From NCBI RefSeq assembly GCF_004342265.1, contig NZ_SMCS01000001.1:806001-870000 (forward strand): 64,000 bases of DNA. Direction: 5' to 3'. The notes beneath the pieces are model-generated. The model was not told where the DNA came from, did not search any database, and was given only the letters and a program-made list of their open reading frames with translations. The DNA is from Luteibacter rhizovicinus (lineage in GTDB: Bacteria > Pseudomonadota > Gammaproteobacteria > Xanthomonadales > Rhodanobacteraceae). Below, in pieces: positions 53,460 to 63,204 of the stretch. The position numbers and the translations under genes were made by a program. Every line of letters starts with the position of its first letter. The stretch's first letter is position 1.

Positions 53460-55565
53460 CTATGCCAAATTTCTAACCTTGGGCTCACGCGCCCATTGGC
53501 GTGTCATCGCAGCTTGCAAGAAGCCCTTGATGTCGCCGATCTCGAACACGCCGGCATCCTGATTCACTCGCGCTGCTTTAAGCAGTCGCTGGCCGCCCTG
53601 ATCAGCCGCTATCGCCTTCAGGTGACCGAAAGCATCTGATACAAACTGCACCGCCTCAGCCTTGCCAGTCAGCTGCTTGGCCGACTCCTCCGTCAGAACG
53701 ATAGCGACCGCGTCAAACACGATCGAGGGCGTGCCCGCGAGCTGCCCGTCAGCCGTCAACGGCTTGCCGTCGCTTAGAGTAACCCCGAGCTTGGGCGCGA
53801 CCAGCTTTACCGTCGCGCCGGCCTGCTCTATCCCCTTTCGCAGTTTTTGAATGATCGCGATATCGGAACCTTCGTCAACCAGAATGCCCACCACGCGCCC
53901 CCGAAGCGTCGCCTTCATTCTCCCGATGATCTGTAAAGCTGGCGAAAGTGCCATATCCTTTACATCGATGGCCAAGGGTGGTGCGGCCGGAAGCGCTTGG
54001 ATTCCTAGACCGGCGGCAACACGCTGCGCGAGAACATCGTCGATGTGGCGCAGATGACCGACGACCGCGTGGCGCACGTGTCGGGTCTCTACTTTCGATA
54101 GCTCGAACACCAGGGATGAAGCGATATGCGTCTGCTCGAATGTCGTCTGGCTGCGATAGAACAGGCGAGCCTGACTGTAGTGATCGGCGAAGGCCTCGGC
54201 GCGAACCCTCCCCTTCGTTCCGTCCTCAGCCGCCGTGGCGTGGCTGCGAAATCCCAGCGCAGGGTTTTCGCGTGGCGAGTTAGGCTCCAGCGAGCTGGGA
54301 TCGTAGGCGACCCGCCCCTTTGGGACCTGCGTTTGCATATGGCCATCGCGCTGATGATTGGCGAAGGGGCATTTAGGCGCATTGATAGGCAATTGATGGA
54401 AGTTTGGGCCACCCAGACGACTCAGCTGCGTGTCTAGATAAGAGAACAAGCGGCCCTGCAAAAGCGGATCGTTGCTGAAGTCGATGCCCGGCACAATATT
54501 CGCGGGGCAGTACGCCACTTGTTCGGTCTCAGCAAAGAAGTTATCTGGCCACCGGTCGAGCACCATGCGTCCAATGACCTGAAGTGGCACCAGTTCTTCG
54601 GGAATGAGCTTGGTGGCATCGAGGTGATCAAACGGAAACGTCGCAGCCGCCTCTTCCGTGAACAGCTGCACGGCAAATTCCCACTCGGGATAATTGCCAC
54701 TTTGGATCGCCTCGAAGAGATCCCGTCGATGAAAGTCAGGATCAGCCCCAGCGAGCTTGACGGCCTCATCCCAAACGGTCGACTGTAAACCGAGTTTGGG
54801 ACGCCAATGGAATTTCGCGAACGTCGCTTTCCCTTCGGCGTTAACCAAGCGAAAACTATGAATGCCAAAACCCTCGATCATGCGAAGCGAACGAGGAATG
54901 GTTCGGTCGCTCATCGCCCACATCACCATATGCATGGCTTCGGGCGTCAGCGAAATGAAGTCCCAGAACGTGTCGTGCGCAGTCGCAGCCTGTGGAAAAC
55001 CACGGTCCGGCTCCATCTTTACCGCATGAATTAAGTCGGGGAACTTAATCGCATCCTGGATGAAGAAGACAGGTATATTGTTGCCGACCAGGTCCCAGTT
55101 GCCGTCCTTCGTGTAGAACTTCACGGCGAAGCCACGGACATCGCGAGGGGTATCCACTGACCCTGCGCCGCCAGCCACCGTGGAGAATCGCGTAAATACG
55201 GGGGTTTGTTCCCCTACTTCGACGAGCAGCTTCGCGGTAGTGTAATCGCTGAGCGATTCTGTCAACTGAAAATACCCATGCGCACCGGTGCCGCGTGCGT
55301 GCACGATGCGCTCTGGAATGCGCTCATGATCGAAATGGGTGATCTTCTCGCGGAGGATGAAATCCTCGAGCAACGTCGGCCCACGCGGCGTGGCGCGCAG
55401 TGAGTTTTGGTCATCGGATATGGGGGCGCCTTGATCCGTGGTTAACGTTGCGTGGTCGCCTCCGGCTAGCTGATGAAGCTCATCCGCGCTGCCTCTACGT
55501 TCCTGCTCCTGATTGGATGGGTTCGCCTTTTCAATCGACGTTGCTGGTCTTTTCTTCGTTGCCAT
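53460..55565 (-). CDS. katE: Monofunctional catalase HPII, large subunit type
   Basis: 701 residues, the long HPII class. The catalytic His89 is in [14 protein letters not shown], the distal Asn in [19 protein letters not shown], and the proximal heme Tyr in [22 protein letters not shown]-terminal flavodoxin-like domain (about 560-701) contains [20 protein letters not shown]. It converts H2O2 to water and oxygen in the cytoplasm, mostly in stationary phase. It is a single gene; a PfpI protein lies upstream 88 bases away on the same strand. Confidence 0.95.
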   Translation of the reverse strand: MATKKRPATSIEKANPSNQEQERRGSADELHQLAGGDHATLTTDQGAPISDDQNSLRATPRGPTLLEDFILREKITHFDHERIPERIVHARGTGAHGYFQLTESLSDYTTAKLLVEVGEQTPVFTRFSTVAGGAGSVDTPRDVRGFAVKFYTKDGNWDLVGNNIPVFFIQDAIKFPDLIHAVKMEPDRGFPQAATAHDTFWDFISLTPEAMHMVMWAMSDRTIPRSLRMIEGFGIHSFRLVNAEGKATFAKFHWRPKLGLQSTVWDEAVKLAGADPDFHRRDLFEAIQSGNYPEWEFAVQLFTEEAAATFPFDHLDATKLIPEELVPLQVIGRMVLDRWPDNFFAETEQVAYCPANIVPGIDFSNDPLLQGRLFSYLDTQLSRLGGPNFHQLPINAPKCPFANHQRDGHMQTQVPKGRVAYDPSSLEPNSPRENPALGFRSHATAAEDGTKGRVRAEAFADHYSQARLFYRSQTTFEQTHIASSLVFELSKVETRHVRHAVVGHLRHIDDVLAQRVAAGLGIQALPAAPPLAIDVKDMALSPALQIIGRMKATLRGRVVGILVDEGSDIAIIQKLRKGIEQAGATVKLVAPKLGVTLSDGKPLTADGQLAGTPSIVFDAVAIVLTEESAKQLTGKAEAVQFVSDAFGHLKAIAADQGGQRLLKAARVNQDAGVFEIGDIKGFLQAAMTRQWAREPKVRNLA

Positions 55566-55653
55566 GCCGTTCTCTCAGGGCTAAATATCCATTAGTCATC
55601 TTAGTCGCACCGCGTCGAAAGCCTTGTCGTAAGCCTTGACCGAAAGTGCGGCC

Positions 55654-56199
55654 TTAGGCCGCAAGGGTGTCGATAACGGTGCGGATAAAGGCCGGAATAT
55701 CGTCAGGCTTACGACTGGTAATGAGTTGGCCGTCACGAACAACCTCGCGGTCTTCCCAGTGTGCCCCGGCGTTTTCCAGATCGTATCGAAGCGACGGCCA
55801 CGAAGTAACGTTATGGTCCTTCACCAAATCCGCATTGATTAATGTCCAAGGCCCATGACAAATCGCTGCGATGGGCTTTCCGGCGTCGCCAAAGGCGCGC
55901 ACAAAATCTACCGCAGCCTGCTCTTGCCGCAACGTATCCGGATTCATAACGCCACCCGGCAGCACTAAAGCATCGAAGCTTTCGGCCGTCACCTCACCTA
56001 GGTGTTTATCCACCGAGACTTTGTCACCCCAGTCCTTACTTTTCCATCCCGTGATTTGTTTAGCATGGCCTGGCGCAATCACAGTCACTTTCGCGCCCGC
56101 CTCTTCCAACAGGCGCTTGGGCTCCGTCAATTCTGACTGCTCAAAACCATCGGTCGCCAATACGGCGATCTTCCTTCCCTTTAAGCGCGGCTCGGTCAT
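55654..56199 (-). CDS. DJ-1/PfpI family protein (YhbO/YfkM-like)
   Basis: 181 residues. The nucleophile-elbow Cys is in AAICHGPWTL, with conserved Glu in FEQSELTEPKRLLEEAG and the metal-like His in the CHG motif. Family members act as glyoxalases or deglycase-like stress proteins and are often induced in stationary phase. It runs in the same direction as katE. The region between the two genes (88 bases) has no terminator, so co-transcription is possible. Confidence 0.92.
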   Translation of the reverse strand: MTEPRLKGRKIAVLATDGFEQSELTEPKRLLEEAGAKVTVIAPGHAKQITGWKSKDWGDKVSVDKHLGEVTAESFDALVLPGGVMNPDTLRQEQAAVDFVRAFGDAGKPIAAICHGPWTLINADLVKDHNVTSWPSLRYDLENAGAHWEDREVVRDGQLITSRKPDDIPAFIRTVIDTLAA

Positions 56200-56888
56200 A
56201 GCATTCTCTCCCAGCGGGAAGCGGCATCATGCGAAAGACGATATGGATAAGGTGTCTGTTAGACGTCGCAGTTGCGTGATGACGCGGGGATGTCGTTACC
56301 GTATTTTTTGATAGGTGTCGCGAGAGGCCATTACGTGTTTTCCATGCATCGTTCAGCCTTCTCATGGGCCGCGACAGAGTCGACGCAACCGTATGTTTGG
56401 CCGCGTATTGGGCGCCGAAAGGGGCGGCTAGCGAGTTCGAAGACGTCAACGATGTCTGGCTGTGGTCGTTCCTTTCCTACGTCGAGGTTGAAATGTGCAT
56501 TGCGGATCGGCATATGGCCGGCTACGACTATCCAGCGGGCGAGAAAGCCGATCGACGCGGCGTTCCGCTGGTATCGATGACGTTCGAATGGCAGAACACC
56601 GCTCCATATATGGGCGCCATGCGTTTTCGCGCCTAGTCAAACCCAGAGTCCCTCAGCAAACGCCCGATGGGGTGAACCGCCCGTGAGATACGAGTCGCAG
56701 CAAGGCCATGCCGGGCGTCGCGGGGGAAGTTATCAACCTTCCATGAGTCCTATACGCGGCTATCACGATTCGATGATGGCGACCGCCCTAGGGTTTCATG
56801 GAAAAGTCGTTAGGAGGTCACGCGTGAGCGGCCAGGGCATGGGTACATTTTTCGCTCGCTTTGAGTCCTTTTTTGTGGCGCCATCCTT
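56200..56888. other. Gap of about 690 bases before topoisomerase IB
   Basis: No family is recognised. One plus-strand frame (56364-56636) might be a real small gene and is listed separately; a second frame at 56683-56916 is not convincing. Confidence 0.35.
56364..56636 (+). CDS. Possible small hypothetical protein
   Basis: 90 residues with several Trp and acidic residues (ASEFEDVNDVWLWSFLSYVE then MAGYDYPAGEKADRRGVPLV). No fold or family is recognised and no ribosome-binding site is evident. It is kept only because the stretch is otherwise empty and the composition is protein-like. Confidence 0.25.
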   Translation: MGRDRVDATVCLAAYWAPKGAASEFEDVNDVWLWSFLSYVEVEMCIADRHMAGYDYPAGEKADRRGVPLVSMTFEWQNTAPYMGAMRFRA

Positions 56889-57947
56889 TTGCCAGAACCG
56901 TGGTCTGTGGTCGTAACCTCACCCCTTTTGAAGGCGTCCGCGAGAGACTGTCGCCTGACCTATACCCATGATGCCGACCCTGGCATTCGGCGGCGGCGCG
57001 CGGGGAAAGGATTCATCTATATCGATACGAAAGGCCGCACCATCCGCCGCGACGATATCCTCGCGCGTATTCGCGCATTGGCGATACCCCCTGCTTATAC
57101 GAACGTATGGATCTGCCCTGACGAGCGTGGCCATCTGCAGGCAACTGGCCGCGATGCCAAAGGCCGAAAGCAATATCGCTACCATACGAGCTGGAGGCGA
57201 ATAAGGGATCGCGACAAATTTAGCCATATGACGGACTTCGCCGCGGTACTTCCACAGCTGCGTCGCCACGTAAGACACGATCTTGCGCTGCCGGGCTTGC
57301 CACGCGACAAGGTGCTGGCGCTTGTCGTTCGCTTGCTCGATGAAACACTGATACGTGTCGGCAATGAATCTTACGCAAATGACAACGGTAGCTATGGGCT
57401 GACGACACTGCGTTCGCGTCATGTGCAGCTCATTACCGGTCAACTACAGTTGGCCTTTCGCGCCAAAAGCGGTAAGGAAAGCCATGTCCTTTTGAAGGAT
57501 AAGCACCTGATGCGCCTTGTCCGTCGGATGCACCAGTTGCCAGGGCAGCGCCTATTTCAGTTTATCGATGAAGAAGGCCAGAGGCGACCGATCGATTCAG
57601 AAATGGTCAATAGCTACATCCGCGACATCAGCGGTGGCGATTTCACCGCCAAAGATTTCCGAACCTGGAAGGGCACGTTGCTAGCTATCATCCTGCTTTC
57701 TCGCACACCGCCTCCGCGCCAGGCGGACGATGCCGCGTTGCGTACGATCATGACGGATGCCATCAAGCAAGTAGCCGAACGTTTACGTAACACGCCCGCG
57801 GTTTGTCGTGCGTCTTATATCCACCCAACGGTCTTCGACGGCTGGCGAAACGGACGGCTACGCCGCGTTATACCTGAAAAGGAGACCTTCAGCTTGCGTC
57901 AGATGGAGCGACGAAGTTTGCGTTTTCTGAAGCTATCGGTTGGCTAG
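56889..57947 (+). CDS. DNA topoisomerase IB
   Basis: 352 residues of the poxvirus-type bacterial topoisomerase IB. Blocks: GIRRRRAGKGFIYIDTKGRT at the N terminus, KGRKQYRYHTSWRRIRDRDK (catalytic Arg), the KSGKE Lys, FTAKDFRTWKGTLLAIILL (catalytic Arg/His), and the nucleophile Tyr in CRASYIHPTVFDGWRNG. It relaxes supercoils by nicking one strand. The start is TTG at 56889; an ATG alternative would lose conserved N-terminal residues. It is a single gene. Confidence 0.92.
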   Translation: MPEPWSVVVTSPLLKASARDCRLTYTHDADPGIRRRRAGKGFIYIDTKGRTIRRDDILARIRALAIPPAYTNVWICPDERGHLQATGRDAKGRKQYRYHTSWRRIRDRDKFSHMTDFAAVLPQLRRHVRHDLALPGLPRDKVLALVVRLLDETLIRVGNESYANDNGSYGLTTLRSRHVQLITGQLQLAFRAKSGKESHVLLKDKHLMRLVRRMHQLPGQRLFQFIDEEGQRRPIDSEMVNSYIRDISGGDFTAKDFRTWKGTLLAIILLSRTPPPRQADDAALRTIMTDAIKQVAERLRNTPAVCRASYIHPTVFDGWRNGRLRRVIPEKETFSLRQMERRSLRFLKLSVG

Positions 57948-58256
57948 GAAAGGTCGCAGATAGCCGATGCGAAAAGCGGGAGTGCCTGCCGCTCGCCGAC
58001 GGCCTTCTAGCTATCGTATATAGACGAAAGTGCTTCGGAGCCTCGCGCAACCGCGAATGCTTCGCTTCAAGGGATACCCAATGGTCTCACGCTCGCCCAA
58101 CTGTACGTGCACGATCACGATCGCATAGCGCATTCTGGCCGTTGCTCGCCCGCCCGCACGATTTACGCGAATCCAGACACCGAGTCGAGGCACGCCTCTA
58201 CGTACCGTGAACATCGATCTGGACATAAAGAGGTTCTCGTACCTCAGGAGTACGCC
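57948..58256. other. Intergenic region
   Basis: About 310 bases between topoisomerase IB and the DUF421 gene. CAGGAG before 58257 is the ribosome-binding site of the next gene; nothing else is recognised. Confidence 0.35.
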
Positions 58257-58739
58257 ATGACCGATATATTCGAAATCTCAGCACCGTGGTGGACGTTCGC
58301 GGTGCGTGGTGTTGCCACCTACGCTGGTCTTCTGATTCTTCTTCGCCTTGCAGGAAAACGAGCCTTCGGCGAGATGTCCGCCTTCGACGTAATTGTCCTG
58401 GTCCTGGTGGGAGGCGTCCTACGCACTTCGATCATCGGAGACGATAAGGGCTTCATCGGTCCATTTATCGGCGTCTCGAGTATTCTGGCAACCGATTGGC
58501 TCATCGCTTGGTTATGCACTCGCGCTCCGGCGTTCAATCGCCTAATGGAGGGCTTTCCCTCTCTGCTCGTTCGAAACGGCCAGCGCGACAGATCAACATT
58601 GCGCGCCCAGAATATTCCCGATGCGGCTCTGGATCGGGCTTTACATGGGGCAGGCCTTGAAAGAGACGACGAGGTTGCAACAGCCCGGCTCGAGCCCAAT
58701 GGAAAAATCACGATTACGAAGCGAAATATCGTGACATAG
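58257..58739 (+). CDS. DUF421 membrane protein (YetF/YcaP-like)
   Basis: 160 residues. Membrane segments near 12-32 (WTFAVRGVATYAGLLILLRL) and 45-85 precede a small cytoplasmic domain. The family blocks RLAGKRAFGEMSAFDVIVLV and NRLMEGFPSLLVRNGQ are present. The C-terminal domain binds an unknown ligand. Members are often seen with stress genes. CAGGAG lies seven bases before the ATG. Confidence 0.88.
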   Translation: MTDIFEISAPWWTFAVRGVATYAGLLILLRLAGKRAFGEMSAFDVIVLVLVGGVLRTSIIGDDKGFIGPFIGVSSILATDWLIAWLCTRAPAFNRLMEGFPSLLVRNGQRDRSTLRAQNIPDAALDRALHGAGLERDDEVATARLEPNGKITITKRNIVT

Positions 58740-59099
58740 AACCATGCCCTTGCTCCGGTCCATCGGGCAAGCGAACGTAATTCGCAAAAAAAAAGTGAAG
58801 CCAACCGTCAGAAAATGAGTTCTCGACGATAACCGGTCGCCAACTATGCCTCCGTACGTTCATCAAAATTTGAGTCATCTAGGTACCACAGCATGCCTGC
58901 TTGAGCGATGTCGAAGAAGAGCGATTCCGATCTTGAAGTGCGTGTGATACCGGCACGCGAGAGCGATGGTATCGGGCAACATGCCTGGAAATTGGCGCGG
59001 TATGCGACCCCATCGTCTGAAGATTGGCTTCGTTCATCACCGGACGACGTACGACGCTGTAGCGTCGAGCGTGAATGGACGGACAAACACGGTAACTCC
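58740..59099. other. Intergenic region
   Basis: About 360 bases with an open frame running into the DUF72 gene from 58908, but this upstream part (SDSDLEVRVIPARESD) has no resemblance to the family. Nothing recognised. Confidence 0.35.
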
Positions 59100-59981
59100 A
59101 TGGCCAAATTGCGTATCGGGATTTCCGGCTGGCGCTACTCACCGTGGCGGCGCAAGTTCTATCCCACGGGTCTTCCGCAACGACTGGAGCTGCATTACGC
59201 CTCGCGCCAGTTCGATAGCATTGAAATCAATGGTTCGTTCTATTCACTTCAGCATCCCCATAGCTGGCGTAGCTGGTACCGCGATACGCCGCATGGATTT
59301 GTTTTCGCGGTCAAGGCACCGCGCTTCATCACCCACATCCGCCGTCTGCGAGATGTGGAAAGGCCGCTAGCGAATTTTCTTGCGTCCGGTGTGCTGGAGC
59401 TGCGCGAGAAGCTGGGGCCGATACTGTGGCAATTTCCGCCCAGCCTGGCTTACGACCATGGACTGTTCGATGCGTTTCTTTCCTCGCTGCCGAAGGACAG
59501 CGATGCCGCATTTTCCTTGGCCAGGTGCCACGATAACCACCTCAAGCATGTCGGCAACCTTTCACCCGATCGAAACCGACGCCTTCGCCACGCCATCGAG
59601 ATCCGTCACGAGAGTTTCGCAGACCCGGCTTTCATCACTCTTTTGCGCAAGCACGGGGCCGGACTGGTCATCTCCGACGCGGCCGCGAAATGGCCAAAAC
59701 TACAAGACATAACCGGTGGCTTCGTCTACATGCGCTTGCATGGCGACACGCAGCTTTATGCGAGCGGCTACACCGATGCGGCGCTGGACGACTGGGCACG
59801 GCGAATTCGTTCGTGGATGAATGGCAAGCAGCCTCATGGTGACGGGCAGCGCGTCAGTCACCGGAAGCCACCAGCGCGCAAGTCGCGCGACATCTACTGC
59901 TATTTCGACAATGACGCCAAGGTGAAGGCGCCTTTCGATGCGATGAAGTTGCGGGATAGGCTTAACGGCGGCGCTGCGTAA
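59100..59981 (+). CDS. DUF72 protein (YecE-like)
   Basis: 293 residues with the TIM-barrel DUF72 blocks: RIGISGWRYSPWRRKFYP, FDSIEINGSFYSLQ, FAVKAPRFITHIRRLRD, ILWQFPPSLAYD, VYMRLHGDTQLYASGY and DIYCYFDNDAKVKAPFDA. The start MAKLRIGISG is that of the family. The function is unknown; it may be linked to DNA repair or RNA metabolism, given its frequent company with UvrC-like and Ku-type genes. It stands alone. Confidence 0.9.
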   Translation: MAKLRIGISGWRYSPWRRKFYPTGLPQRLELHYASRQFDSIEINGSFYSLQHPHSWRSWYRDTPHGFVFAVKAPRFITHIRRLRDVERPLANFLASGVLELREKLGPILWQFPPSLAYDHGLFDAFLSSLPKDSDAAFSLARCHDNHLKHVGNLSPDRNRRLRHAIEIRHESFADPAFITLLRKHGAGLVISDAAAKWPKLQDITGGFVYMRLHGDTQLYASGYTDAALDDWARRIRSWMNGKQPHGDGQRVSHRKPPARKSRDIYCYFDNDAKVKAPFDAMKLRDRLNGGAA

Positions 59982-60052
59982 TTATCGTTATCGACGACCG
60001 CCCGTGCGGAAGAATGATTGCATCGAAACAAACGTATTCCGGAGACATGACC

Positions 60053-60241
60053 ATGACTAGGCTGGACAAACCGCTGCGCCGTGAACTGGAAATCGCCGAC
60101 CGTCTTTATACGGTCAGCATCGATCCGTTGGGATTGAGGCTGACCCAAAAGGGTCACCGCAACGGCGTGACGCTGAAATGGCAGGACCTACTCAACGGGG
60201 ATGCTGCGCTTGCCGCAGCGCTGCAGGCTGCCGCGCGGTAG
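60053..60241 (+). CDS. Small hypothetical protein
   Basis: 62 residues: TRLDKPLRRELEIADRLYTV followed by SIDPLGLRLTQKGHRNGV and a C-terminal Ala-rich helix. GGAG lies eight bases before the ATG at 60053; an in-frame ATG two codons earlier is too close to that site. Similar short proteins with the TQKGHRNGVTLKW pattern accompany stress genes in Xanthomonadales, by memory. No function. Confidence 0.65.
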   Translation: MTRLDKPLRRELEIADRLYTVSIDPLGLRLTQKGHRNGVTLKWQDLLNGDAALAAALQAAAR

Positions 60242-60372
60242 TTGGAACGAGGGCGACTGCAGCAAGCGGATGGATCGCTTCTGTCGGACCAGGTCGAGGA
60301 ATGTTCATGCGGACATGCCGAATGGGCTGCGGCGCACAAAGAAGCAGAGAAGATTACGCGGTCCCGCCACGC

Positions 60373-60999
60373 TCAGCGTGAAGCGAAGTAATCGTCGCTT
60401 CGGTACCACTCAAGTACCGACACAGGAACCAATGTCTCTATATTCACGTCCAGGGCGACATAGGCGTCAAGCACCTCGCGCAGCGCCCGTTCCACACCCC
60501 TGCTTCTTTCACGCGGCGGCGTGTTGAAATGTTGGTATTCAATCATCTCGAGCATGCGGGTTGACCAGCCGAACAACAACTCGCTCCATTCGCCGAGGCG
60601 GCCACGCACCCATGCACTCAACGGTGCATGCAATATGAAGCCCTGTTCCTCACATACCCGGCGCGCGAGTGCTTCCGCCTGGGGGGAAACGCCGCGGAAC
60701 CATTCGGTATAGCCAGCCGCCGACCTCGGAACTACCAATGGCGCGGATGCCCGGCAGGTGGCGAATGTGGTAATGAACAGGCGCTCGATGCTCCGGGCAT
60801 CCCGTAGGTGATCGGTGCGGATCAGCAAACCACGCTCCAGATCGAAGAATTCGAAGAAGCGACGATGCAGCGTGCGAAACCGGTCCATCGGGTCGCGCGA
60901 AAACCCGACTTTCAGGATGTCTTCGTCACGGCAGGGCAGCACGTAGACGAACGTGCAGCCACGACTGGCGAAGCGCGGATAAAGCGCTTCTTCATTCAC
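60373..60999 (-). CDS. GIY-YIG superfamily (T5orf172-like) protein
   Basis: 208 residues. CTFVYVLPCRDEDILKVGFS followed by RDPMDRFRTLHRRFFEFFDL is the GIY-YIG variant in which G-I-Y is replaced by FVYVL and the second half is KVGFS. ERLF provides the Glu of the nuclease site. A helical C-terminal domain of about 110 residues (GWSTRMLEMIEYQHFNTPPR) has no family I know. Family members may be structure-specific nucleases. It converges with the small protein at 60053 and is divergent from the flavoprotein at 61095. Confidence 0.75.
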   Translation of the reverse strand: MNEEALYPRFASRGCTFVYVLPCRDEDILKVGFSRDPMDRFRTLHRRFFEFFDLERGLLIRTDHLRDARSIERLFITTFATCRASAPLVVPRSAAGYTEWFRGVSPQAEALARRVCEEQGFILHAPLSAWVRGRLGEWSELLFGWSTRMLEMIEYQHFNTPPRERSRGVERALREVLDAYVALDVNIETLVPVSVLEWYRSDDYFASR

Positions 61000-61094
61000 G
61001 ACGGAAACGTCCGTCGCGCGCCTCTTTCATCATCGCGTGACAACGTAACCGATAGCCTACGTTGTCCAACGATTACCCGATGAGGGCATAAATC

Positions 61095-61724
61095 ATGGAG
61101 AAGCATACGTCCTCCGCGCTCCGCGCATTCGGCTTGAACTGCACCCTCAAGCGGGGGCCTGAAGAATCCTCCACCCAGAAACTGCTGGATCAAGTGCTGG
61201 ACGCGTTGGCGCCCTATGATGTCGAGACGTCCAGTGTTCGCGTCGCCGACCACGACGTCAAACCGGGCGTCAGCACTGATGAGGGTGAAGGCGATGAATG
61301 GCCCGCTCTGCGCAGAACGATACTCGATGCCAACATCCTTGTGCTCGCCACCCCGATCTGGATGGGGCAGCCGTCCAGTGTGGCCAAACGTGTGCTCGAA
61401 CGAATGGATGCCTTCCTCGACGAGATCGACGAACAAGGTCGCTACCCGACCTTTGGCCGTGTCGCCGTGGTTGCCGTGGTCGGCAACGAAGATGGCGCCC
61501 ATCACGTTACCGCCGAGCTGTATCAGGCACTGGCTGATGTCGGTTTCACCATCCCAGGGGGCAGCCCCGCATACTGGGTCGGCGAAGCGATGGGCAGCGT
61601 CAACTATAAGGACCTCAAACGCACCCCGAAGAAGCTGGCCGGCACGATCCGCACCTTGGCTTGCAATGCCGCACATCTGGCCGCGTTGCTGAAAGAGCGG
61701 CCCTACCCTATTCCAAAAAAATAG
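61095..61724 (+). CDS. Flavodoxin-like NAD(P)H oxidoreductase (FMN)
   Basis: 209 residues of the flavodoxin fold: LNCTLKRGPEESSTQKLLDQ as the FMN phosphate loop, ILVLATPIWMGQPSSVAKRV as the flavin-binding strand, and VAVVAVVGNEDGAHHVTAEL. Its relatives are NADPH-dependent FMN reductases (WrbA/YwqN-like). Likely a cytosolic quinone or flavin reductase of the stress region. No close partner gene. Confidence 0.85.
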   Translation: MEKHTSSALRAFGLNCTLKRGPEESSTQKLLDQVLDALAPYDVETSSVRVADHDVKPGVSTDEGEGDEWPALRRTILDANILVLATPIWMGQPSSVAKRVLERMDAFLDEIDEQGRYPTFGRVAVVAVVGNEDGAHHVTAELYQALADVGFTIPGGSPAYWVGEAMGSVNYKDLKRTPKKLAGTIRTLACNAAHLAALLKERPYPIPKK

Positions 61725-61786
61725 AGAATCAGATGGCCTCCGACGAGGGGTGGCCGCTTTTACCATGACCACCGCAGGCCTCGCGA

Positions 61787-62086
61787 TTACCGGCGCGGGT
61801 GGTGCAAATCCTTGTCCGTCCCCTCTTGATCATCCAAGTCGCGATCGCATTGCTCATCGTTCTTGGGCATGCCCTTCACATCCTCTGCGTCATTCGGATC
61901 AAGCTGCTGGCCAGGAACGCGCTCGGGGGCATTGGCCGGACGACCAGGGGACGGTCCGACGCCATGTTTCGGCGCATCTTGTTGCTTTCTTTTCTGCTCA
62001 TCGCTGCGTTGATCCTCGTCGATCCGGGTGTCCCTGCTACTGCGGGTACCGGTCGCGCCGTGCTGGGCAATAGGGGTGTTATCCAT
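61787..62086 (-). CDS. Hydrophilic small protein
   Basis: 99 residues, rich in Asp, Gln, Arg and Pro, starting MDNTPIAQHGATGTRSSRDT with GGAGAA eight bases upstream. No fold; composition suggests an intrinsically disordered stress protein. It lies between a flavoprotein and Ku, both of which belong to the stress region. Confidence 0.55.
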   Translation of the reverse strand: MDNTPIAQHGATGTRSSRDTRIDEDQRSDEQKRKQQDAPKHGVGPSPGRPANAPERVPGQQLDPNDAEDVKGMPKNDEQCDRDLDDQEGTDKDLHHPRR

Positions 62087-62244
62087 GAGGTTCTCCAACT
62101 GCAGGCAAAAATTCGTTTAACTTATTGTTCTTCTGGCGTCGTCTTCGCCGCATAGACGTGCCGTTTCCAGTCGTCTCAACCCAGCGAAACCCGTGGCGGC
62201 AAGCTGTCGCGATGGTGGCAGTGCAGCCCGTTCCATCGGCTGCT

Positions 62245-63174
62245 TCACCCTATTTTTCGAGTTCCTGTGCGCTTCACGGATTTCTTTGCGGGCGCCTTTT
62301 TCTGTGCTGTACTGGTCTTCTTGGCGCCAGTACTGCGTACGTTCTTTAGTGTCGATTTTTTCGCTGGCGTTCGTTTCTTGCTGGTCAGGCTCTTCTTCAG
62401 CAGTGCCATGAAATCCACCACGTTGGTCGCGGCATTCTCGGGCATCGCCGCCTCTTCATCGGTCGGCGGCGTGACGACGCCTTTGGATTTGAGCCGCTTC
62501 TCGATGACCTTGCGTAAACGATCACGGAATACGTCTCGGTAATCGCCAGGCTTCCAGTCTCCGCTCATCGAAGCGATCAGTTGCTCGGCCATCTGCATTT
62601 CTTTCGGTGAAATACGGTGCTTGGACGGCGCCCCCTCGGGGATCTTGTAGTCGCTCGTGTCGACCAGTTCCTGGGGGTAGCGCAGTAGCATGAGCATCAG
62701 CGCGTCGCCCTTGGGCATGACCGCCGATAGATATTCGCGAGTGCGTATCACCACGCGCGCGATGCCGATCTTGCCGGTACGTTTGAGCGTCTCACGAAAA
62801 AGCACATAGCCTTTCTCTGCCTTCTTGCCCGGCACGAGCACGTAGGGCTTCTCGAAATATTCGGGCCCAATCGCATGGGCATCGACGAATGCTTCGACCT
62901 CGACCACTTCGCGTCCCTCCGAGGCGGCCGATTTGATGTCTTCCGGTTCCAGCACGACGTAACTACCCTTCTCGTATTCGAATGCCTTGACAATCTCCTT
63001 CCACGGCACCTCCTCACCGGTTTCGGCGTTGACCCGTTCATAGCGCACCGGCGTATTGCTACGGCTGTCTAGCATGCGGAAATGCAAGTCGACGCTGCGC
63101 TCGCCCGACATTAGCGAAACCGGTACGTTGAGTAGTCCGAATGAAAGTGTTCCATTCCAGATGGGACGTGCCAT
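62245..63174 (-). CDS. ku: Ku DNA end-binding protein
   Basis: 309 residues. The Ku core begins MARPIWNGTLSFGLLNVPVS and shows RYERVNAETGEEVPWKEIVK, VEVEAFVDAHAIGPEYFEKP and YVLFRETLKRTGKIGIARVV, then the C-terminal SKHRISPKEMQMAEQLIASM. A Lys/Thr/Ala-rich tail (about 260-309) resembles the extended basic tail of many bacterial Ku proteins, which helps DNA sliding. Ku bridges double-strand ends for LigD in non-homologous end joining. No ligD is in the window. The next gene on the same strand is another basic protein. Confidence 0.95.
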   Translation of the reverse strand: MARPIWNGTLSFGLLNVPVSLMSGERSVDLHFRMLDSRSNTPVRYERVNAETGEEVPWKEIVKAFEYEKGSYVVLEPEDIKSAASEGREVVEVEAFVDAHAIGPEYFEKPYVLVPGKKAEKGYVLFRETLKRTGKIGIARVVIRTREYLSAVMPKGDALMLMLLRYPQELVDTSDYKIPEGAPSKHRISPKEMQMAEQLIASMSGDWKPGDYRDVFRDRLRKVIEKRLKSKGVVTPPTDEEAAMPENAATNVVDFMALLKKSLTSKKRTPAKKSTLKNVRSTGAKKTSTAQKKAPAKKSVKRTGTRKIG

Positions 63175-63204
63175 GGCCTGGAGCCTCCGGCAAAGGGAAT
63201 TGGA

